A stretch of 64,000 nucleotides of DNA from Gongronella butleri (lineage: Eukaryota; Mucoromycota; Mucoromycetes; Mucorales; Cunninghamellaceae), in NCBI GenBank assembly GCA_025201375.1, contig JAIWZP010000046.1, positions 62,001-126,000 on the forward strand, given 5' to 3'. The number at the start of each line of letters is the position of its first letter. The first letter of the stretch is position 1. Made by a program: the position numbers and the translations under genes. Below are positions 58,321-64,000 of the stretch, piece by piece. The notes under the pieces were generated by a model that saw only the letters and a program-made list of their open reading frames with translations, did not search any database and was not told the DNA's origin.

Positions 58321-58997
58321 CCGGCCACGATCCGCGTACGTTTCAAGCCGTCTGTTAGGTGTTAGAGTAGCAGCCTTTCTTTTCATCAGGGTTTTTATGA
58401 CATCCTAAGCGAGCGAGCACAAGATGAATAAAGAATCAGCAATGTAAATAAAATAGCCAAAATGACGCTTCGCGACGCGCGTGGCGCGTAAAAAAACGAT
58501 TTTTTTGCATTTTACAGTACCTGAGCGAGCATGCTACGAAGCTTTTCTTCATCCGTGCGTTCCTCCCGCCAGGTACAGTATTTATTGCTCATGGTGGAGA
58601 CATCGCAGTGCCTTCACGTACATTTTGATGGAGGCCTCGTAATTACTGTAGCTATCCAACAATAATAAATCCCCATTCTTATTACTTTATTATTCGATAA
58701 TAACGATAATCTGTTTTGAGGACAAATAGAATTTTCCGTACCTCTTGTTCGACTTAGCCATTTTTTGCCCAATTTTCGAACTTAATCTCGAGTTTGCCAG
58801 AAACTTTTGCGTGACATGTTGCAATATGAAAGGTGTTTTATATGTTATCAGCAGGGACGTAGAATCGAATGGCACTGTTCAAATTTTATTTTGATTTGAT
58901 GGATTTCGAGAAATTGATGATTTTGCCGCTTTTTTTCCGTTTGGTCTTTCTTTCTTTTTCTCCTTCATCATTCTTCATTGCCTTTTCTTACAGTACA

Positions 58998-59275
58998 ATG
59001 TGCTTTAATGATGAAGACCCTGGCTACAGTATGATCAAGATGGCCACCATTACTTCCAGCCTGAGATTGTGAAAAGGGCTTACCCCCCGACGCACATCGA
59101 CTTTCGGCAATTCAACGCTTTTGCCCTTGTGCCGAAGGATCTTCTTTTTCTGGTCTGCTTTTATTTGTCCAAAGCACACCTGCTGCAATTGCGACTGGTG
59201 TGCGCAACGTTCAAGTGCCCTGCCACAACACATGCCATCAACTTTCGAAAGCTTGGCGCCTACTCTGTGCATTGA
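58998..59275 (+). pseudogene. F-box-like fragment
   Basis: Reading frame starting MCFNDEDPG at the ATG 58998, shifted by a TACAGTA string at 59025-59031, then continuing as DQDGHHYFQPEIVKRAYPP to the stop at 59275. The second half contains LVPKDLLFLVCFYLSKAHLL and LRLVCATFK, which fits the F-box pattern (LP-x-E-LL ... L-x-x-L-R-x-V-C). F-boxes bind Skp1 in ubiquitin ligases. No substrate-binding region follows. A second TACAGTA string lies at 58989, nine bases before the ATG. Probably a dead gene or part of an element. Confidence 0.5.
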
Positions 59276-61887
59276 CTTGCTCCTCGTCGTATGAATTAGA
59301 CTTTGAATTGGCCTCAATGCCGCCCCCTTTTTTTCGCGCATTGGCACGCGCATGCAACCTACTTATTAAATTCGTCTCTGCGGGGTCTGACGCGCATAAC
59401 CTTCTTATTCACAATTCTCACGCTGATGATCATGACACCACACGACGGCCAGATTAGACTTTTCTTATTTTTTTACATTTCAGCAGCTGCTGTCAAACCA
59501 AAAAATGATGATACATTATCTCAGGTGGGGAAAGGCCCAAAAAATGTTGAGCGGGGGGACTCCCACAAAAAAGAGTGAAATGGCTTACCTCGTCCCAAAT
59601 GATGAACTTTGTTGCATCGATCATCAAGCTCGAGCAACATTCTTGGCGGCTACTAACAAAGAAAACAGACCAAAGGCGCGATTTCTCGCGAAAAGTAAAA
59701 GAAAGCAGGAAAGAAAAAAAGAGACCGCGGCGGCGGGCTAAAAGGGGGCCTATGTTGAATTGTGTGATATAAAGTAAGAATTGGGCAATGCCATTGGCCT
59801 TTTGAGTACACTTGGCTTTGCGTTCTTGATGCTTTGACAGACGTTCTAGAGGTAATTGATGATTCTAAATCGCATGGTGAAGTCTAAAATGCACGTCAGA
59901 TTGCTGGATTTTGAGCACTTAGCGATTTGCGTCGATTTCGCCCTGTCATTGCAGTTTCTGCTCTAATACAAGTGCCTCAAAAATCGCTCAATTCGTAATT
60001 CTGTTCCGCGTTGCCGATGTAAAATTTGGTTTAGAATCGAATAAAGTTCTCACACGATGTCCGTTAACTTAATAAAATTTCGAGATAATCGCACTTTACG
60101 CGATTTTATGCCACTTTTTTGGCCGTGGGCGGCGGCAAAGGCGCAATTATCAAGTGTTTTTACTAAACGAGCTTGGCTCGAAAGTAACACCATTCGATTC
60201 CAAATCAAATTTTACATCCAGGGGCAACGCGTTAGTTCATCCCAGCGCACTCCTGGGCGCTCAGCAGAAGAGATTAAAGCCAAAATGCAGCTGCCCAATT
60301 CTTAATTTATATCACACAATTTAATGTAGGCCCAAAGTCAGCCATTATGAAATTTTGGCACGTCGATTCATAAAGAAACGTCAAAAACCAGTGGGTGATT
60401 AAGCTGTTGTTGACGATTTTTAAAATAAAGTTTGGCATTTTTAGCATGATTTTCACCAATCCAGTCTTAAGGACCCCAAACCATGGATACGAACCTACAC
60501 ATCAAGTTATTTTGGGGCGTTATTTTGCTACAAACTCTTAAAAACCAAAGGTCGGCTTGGCCGTTATGCAGATGAATCCAAAATGTCGCTATTTGCACAA
60601 ATTTAGCACAGAGTCTCGAAATATCTTGTGGTTCGCGGTGAAAATACAGTAGCAACGGTCGAAAGAGACAAACACGGATGTCATTTCTGAATTGTTTGCT
60701 CGCCCGATGGACGAACTTTGCACGCTTGCAAAAGTCGATCAAACATTGGATTAAATTTCAGACTCACTTTTCTCGACAACCGGGAACACAACCCAAGGTG
60801 CTTTTGACGTGTCAAATGCAACTGCTGATTCTCTGTCAAATGACGTAAGTTTCACCGCGATCTGATCAAAACTGACAGAGAAAACACCTTTTTTCGACAA
60901 TTTCTTAAGTGGCGATTTGCTCGATAATAACGGTCTAATAAACTTGTGATTTTTGTTTCAGTTTTACTAACAAATAGGGGGTGAAAGAATCTAATGGGAT
61001 GACTTATTACAGCGCGCTAGCTTGGGTTTAACCTTTTTGCATCGATCATTTCACAGCCTGCAGCCTGCAGCCCACTCTGCGCACAAAAATGTGCAAAATA
61101 AAAAAATAAAAATTCCATGCAATCAAAACGTAACGTAATTTGGAAGTTTCAAACTTTAATTTTTTGTAAAAAAAAATCGCACCAATGAAGGCAGGTTTCT
61201 CTGTCGATCGCCTTTCATGCGTTACTCTTTGGGCATTTTTCTCAAGATGGGGCGCTCTGCCATTTTGTGCGCAAATAGCAAATTGTCAGACTTACCTGTT
61301 TGGGGTGCATTGATCATTCGGAGTTCGAAATTTTCCAAAATTGGCATTTTCTGAGATTGAAATGTGTGACCCCTGAGTGACCCCTGAATTTTTCAAAAGT
61401 GGTCGTAGCGCTTTGGGGGTTTAAGCTTTTTGTTGTAAATTTTGCGCTGATTGCGATGCGGCTACTGTATTTTTGAGTGGGGTCGACCATGGAGATAACC
61501 AGATGAATGCAAAATAGTACAAAGAGGAGATGTTTGGCATTTTCGAGTTCAACAAAATTCGGGCGAGTTCGTCTTGAGCTCTGGGCCGAAGTTTATGCCA
61601 TGCCGCATTTTTCATGAGCGGGCAAGTACTGTAGGTTGTAAAAAATTCTGGAGGCACAGCAGGCCAGTAAAGTCCGAAAACATGCTTTTTGTTGTTGTTT
61701 TTCAGGCAAATGTACTGCATGATAATTCATGTGCAGTCTTGCCTTCGCAATCGTCAGCACAGCAAATCAAGACAACCGATGTCCGCACTCCGAAGTGCCG
61801 GTACAGTATTACAGTATTCACTCTAAATGGTGCATTTCTTCCTTGCTTTACATTTTTGTTTGCTTTTATTGTACTGTAGATGACAAT
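59276..61887. other. Gene-poor repeat zone
   Basis: 2.6 kb with no supported gene. It contains repeat family 1 copy D (60370-61720) and isolated TACWGTA strings at 60645, 61463, 61627, 61802, 61810 and 61872, the last ten bases from the stop of PEX14. Confidence 0.6.
60370..61720 (+). repeat. Dispersed repeat family 1, copy D
   Basis: Collinear with copies A and C. Footprint differences against copy A: GGC-TACTGTA-TTTTTGAG at 61463 where A has GGC-TA-TTTTTGAG (near 4912), and AAG-TACTGTA-GG at 61627 where copy C has AAG-TA-TG. Confidence 0.7.
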
Positions 61888-62363
61888 CTAGAATCGGCGG
61901 TTCAGGCAGATGCCCTTGAGGCTGCGCAGCTCTGTCATGAGAGATTTGGCGCTGGCGTTGGCGTGCGGCTTGCGCAATTCGTCGCGGACGGCGTCAGACC
62001 AGCTGGTGATGGATGTGTGGATATCGTGCAAGCCTGTGGCGGCGGACGACCGCGTGCTGGCGGCCGTGTAGGCCCTTGTTTTGGCGACGAGCTGCGCAAT
62101 GCGGTCGGCCATCTGCTCCTGCTCGCTGACCAAGGCAAACACACCCGGCTTGTCAAGCGTGTCCAGCTCATCCTGCTCATCCTTGTCCTCCTTGATTTCC
62201 TTGTCCACCGCCGACACAACCTTCTCGAGCAGTGCACGCTGGTGCGCATATCGCGAGTGCCGGTAGCCCGCATAGGTCGCAAATACAGGGTACAAAAGAC
62301 GCTGTCAATTAAAAAAAAATAGGGAATAAGTCGTTGGATTTGCCTCCCTCTTTCACGCAATGA

Positions 62364-62398
<35 letters not shown>

Positions 62399-62884
62399 TT
62401 TTACCTTGACAATGCCAATGACGCCAGACGCAATGCCGGTCAGACCGACACCAAAGATGATGGCAATGGCAAGAACTTGCTGTGTGGGCACTTTTGGTGC
62501 CTGAGGCGCGCGTTGGTAAAGAATCACGGGTTCGGGCGCAGGCTGGGGTATCAGCGCCGCAGGCGGTGGGGTGTATCGTGTCTTGACAGGGGCAGAGACC
62601 AGCTCAGAGGGTGGCGACGACGCCGCGGTCGCCGCAGGTGCAAGTGTAGACGCTGAATTTTCTGTGGTTGTCGTCGTGCTGGTGCTGGCGCTGGTGCTGC
62701 CACTTGTGCTGCTGTTTGACAGGGCCCCAACATCCACTCGCTCAAAGGCAATCTTGATTTCGTCGTCCGTGAGGCCCTTGCTCTTCAAAAAAGCGACTTT
62801 TTTGTCCTTTGCAGCGGCCTGTACCTTGGGAGACGACAGGAATGTGTGTGCAAGCTTCAGCAGATCGTCTCGTGGCTCGGCCAT
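61888..62884 (-). CDS. PEX14: Peroxin Pex14
   Basis: Two exons (62405-62884, 61888-62301) encode 297 residues. Pex14 is the docking protein for the cargo receptor Pex5 at the peroxisomal membrane. The N-terminal three-helix domain (about 5-48) shows DDLLKLAHTFLSSPKVQ, KKVAFLKSKGLTDDEIKIAF, the part that binds WxxxF motifs of Pex5. A Ser/Thr and Pro-rich linker follows, then a Gly-rich hydrophobic segment (LAIAIIFGVGLTGIASGVIG, about 140-160) and a coiled-coil C terminus (LLEKVVSAVDKEIKED). The intron has a 30-base T run on the + strand. The protein is a little short for the family, mainly at the C terminus. Confidence 0.9.
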
Positions 62885-63520
62885 GGTGTGAGTGTAAGTG
62901 TGAAGAAAAAAAAAAAAAGTAAGGGGAAAGAAAGAATTGTTGGTCAGCGTCAATCGTCTATTTGTCATGTGATTCTCGCCCCGCAAAAAAAAGTTGGGCA
63001 CCCAAATTGGGAAAGTCCCCCCCTGGACCTGATTGCAGGATCACGCGGGGACGCGTCTCTACTTTGATCACACACTCTCTCACACTTATCGAAATTGCGA
63101 TATGAGCATCATCGCAGGGGCAAACAGCTCGTTTTCACTTGATCTCGACCTCATTCTACAAGCTCCGACCCGCGGCACATTGACAACCTGCGGCTAGGTG
63201 GCGTAGTTTTTGTCTTTTTCCCTAGTTTTTCAACACCTATTGGTTCTGCGACGCGTCGAGATCAGAAGGTCAATGAGTCAAAATGGTGTCACTGACCAGT
63301 GAGAGACGCTCCAGGACGTTCCAGAATGGTTGCCAGTGACAAAAAAAACAAGCAGCGGGCTGCGCCTGTGTCCAGCCTCCCCTGATTTGGTCAGCCCTTG
63401 GTATAAAAAAGGTGCGGTGTGGCAACACCCTCCTTTGTTTCGTCACCCCCTCTCCTTTTTTTTATATTTACCATTTCTTTTTTGTGTTTTAATCCCGTTT
63501 TTGCTTCCTAGTTCCAAAGA
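62885..63520. other. Divergent promoter region
   Basis: 636 bases between PEX14 (-) and the last gene (+). A TATAAA-like element (GGTATAAAAAAGG) at about 63400 lies 120 bases before the ATG at 63521. The rest shows nothing recognisable. Confidence 0.45.
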
Positions 63521-64000
63521 ATGACAGTAGAAGCCACATCAAACCATTCTCACCTCATGGTGCCTAAAAAAGTAAAGCGTCGTAGTGTCAAGCTCGCTTC
63601 AGAGAACAAGACCCCGCTGGCGCAGCCACCATCCCCACTGCCGTCGCACCGTGCGACGCCCGGCAAATCAAAACAAGGTACGCAGCCATCGTCACCGTCC
63701 CCGACCACCGTTAAAAAACGGCCACGGAGCAAGAGTGCTGGCAAACTCAAGGTCGAAATCGCGCTTCCGCCGCCCATGGTTCCCCTTCCGTGAGTGAACA
63801 GGCAAAAAAAAAGAATCAAAAGTGTGTGTGCAAGCTTTGAGGCGTGCACACGACGGATGCACGCAACGACGTCATCATGGACGAATTGACGGGGGATGGG
63901 GAGGAGAGGGGGGAAAAGCTGATGTTTCCCTTTTTAGGCGTGGCAGCAAGCATTTGTTTGCCAATGCCGTGTTCCAAAGTGCGCCGCTCGCAAGCGACTT
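63521..64000 (+). CDS. 5' part of a basic protein with a PNRC/Edc1-like motif
   Basis: Exons 63521-63789 and 63938 to the window edge. Residues 1-88 are Lys/Ser/Pro-rich with basic clusters (KKVKRRSVK, KKRPRSKS) and look disordered and nuclear or RNA-binding. The intron splits a Pro codon; the reading then gives PLPRGSKHLFANAVFQSAPLASD, cut here by the window end. Phe-Ala-x-Ala-x-Phe-x-x-x-Pro followed by Ser-Asp resembles the short motif of PNRC proteins and yeast Edc1/Edc2 that activates the Dcp1-Dcp2 decapping enzyme. Such proteins are otherwise unconserved, as this one appears to be. The next residues would be needed to confirm the LPxP part. Confidence 0.45.

Larger units (their letters stand above)
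56790..58400 (-). pseudogene. Decayed Crypton-like tyrosine recombinase with GCR1_C-type DNA-binding domain
   Basis: Broken reading frame on the minus strand. From 5' to 3' it shows a recombinase stretch with a TH-x-R element (KVTHARSSLFAS, near 58130), then an IGRW motif near 58035, as in Crypton enzymes. SSVLKRAMKSLADV and PRAMEEPPAEELMQQIFPDV follow, then a linker, and finally a GCR1_C-like end: LPGQSAVRDLEQKFGTLWRR and FFSRRQKFYKTIEELGG at about 56810-56936. The combination is known from Crypton elements. The frame is broken by stops and by TACAGTA/TACTGTA strings at 57282, 57882-57905, 57974, 57990, 58001, 58086, 58195 and 58293-58320. The N-terminal part was not found. Confidence 0.65.

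Noticed and set aside
59505..59741. Possible small basic protein (MIHYLRWGKAQKM...)
   Set aside because: Short, low complexity at its end, no recognisable domain, and located in a decaying repeat zone.

Overview
The window is nuclear DNA of a filamentous fungus, probably an early-diverging lineage (Mucoromycota or Zoopagomycota type, by impression only). Reasons: dense short GT-AG introns with very long A and T runs, T-rich leaders just upstream of start codons, a Zn2Cys6 factor with a fungal transcription-factor domain, Ser/Thr-rich cell-surface proteins, Sfc1, Pcs60 and Pex14, and Crypton-like and Tc1-like transposon debris. No tRNA, rRNA or CRISPR was found.

Layout. 1-1677: 3' part of a dipeptidyl-peptidase IV gene (+). 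1.7-5.9 kb: repeat debris. 5.95-8.9: Fun30-like SNF2 protein with a broken ATPase and AT hooks (+). 9.3-10.4: voltage-sensor-only membrane protein (+), convergent with zuotin (-, 10.5-11.9). 12.3-13.6: succinate-fumarate carrier (-). 16.6-17.9: Tan1/THUMP protein (+). 18.35-20.6: FAD monooxygenase (+). 21.9-22.9: Ser/Thr-rich membrane sensor-like protein (+). 25.7-26.8: tail-anchored Pro-rich protein (-). 27.6-28.3: ATP synthase subunit d (+). 29.5-30.7: PQ-loop transporter (+). 32.8-34.15: a protein made of eight tandem helix-turn-helix units (+). 34.2-36.5: repeats full of transposon-footprint arrays. 36.8-39.9: Pat1 (-). 40.3-41.8: GDSL esterase (-). 42.5-44.3: peroxisomal acyl-CoA/oxalate-CoA ligase (-). 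46.8-49.9: Zn2Cys6 regulator (-). 50.3-53.0: kelch membrane protein (-). 53.5-54.9: glycosyltransferase-like membrane protein (+). 55.2-55.8: Bet1-like SNARE (-), divergent from an Arc1/AIMP1-like tRNA-binding protein (+, 56.0-56.7). 56.8-58.4: dead Crypton-like element (-). 59.0-59.3: F-box-like fragment. 59.4-61.7: repeats. 61.9-62.9: Pex14 (-). 63.5-end: start of a gene with a PNRC/Edc-like motif (+).

The genes are mostly unrelated housekeeping functions. Loose themes are mRNA decay (Pat1 and the possible Edc/PNRC-like protein) and peroxisomes (Pex14 and the PTS1-bearing ligase).

The most unusual signal lies between the genes. The 7-bp string TACAGTA/TACTGTA occurs again and again in the repeat zones, singly and in nested arrays. 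Compared with sister repeat copies, a plain TA has become TA-CTG-TA. In two dead genes, reducing the string to TA rejoins the reading frame. This is what repeated insertion and excision of a Tc1-like transposon should leave. Other points of note are the eight-unit HTH protein, the Fun30 pseudo-ATPase, microexons of 7, 7, 8 and 17 nt, and a start codon split by an intron.
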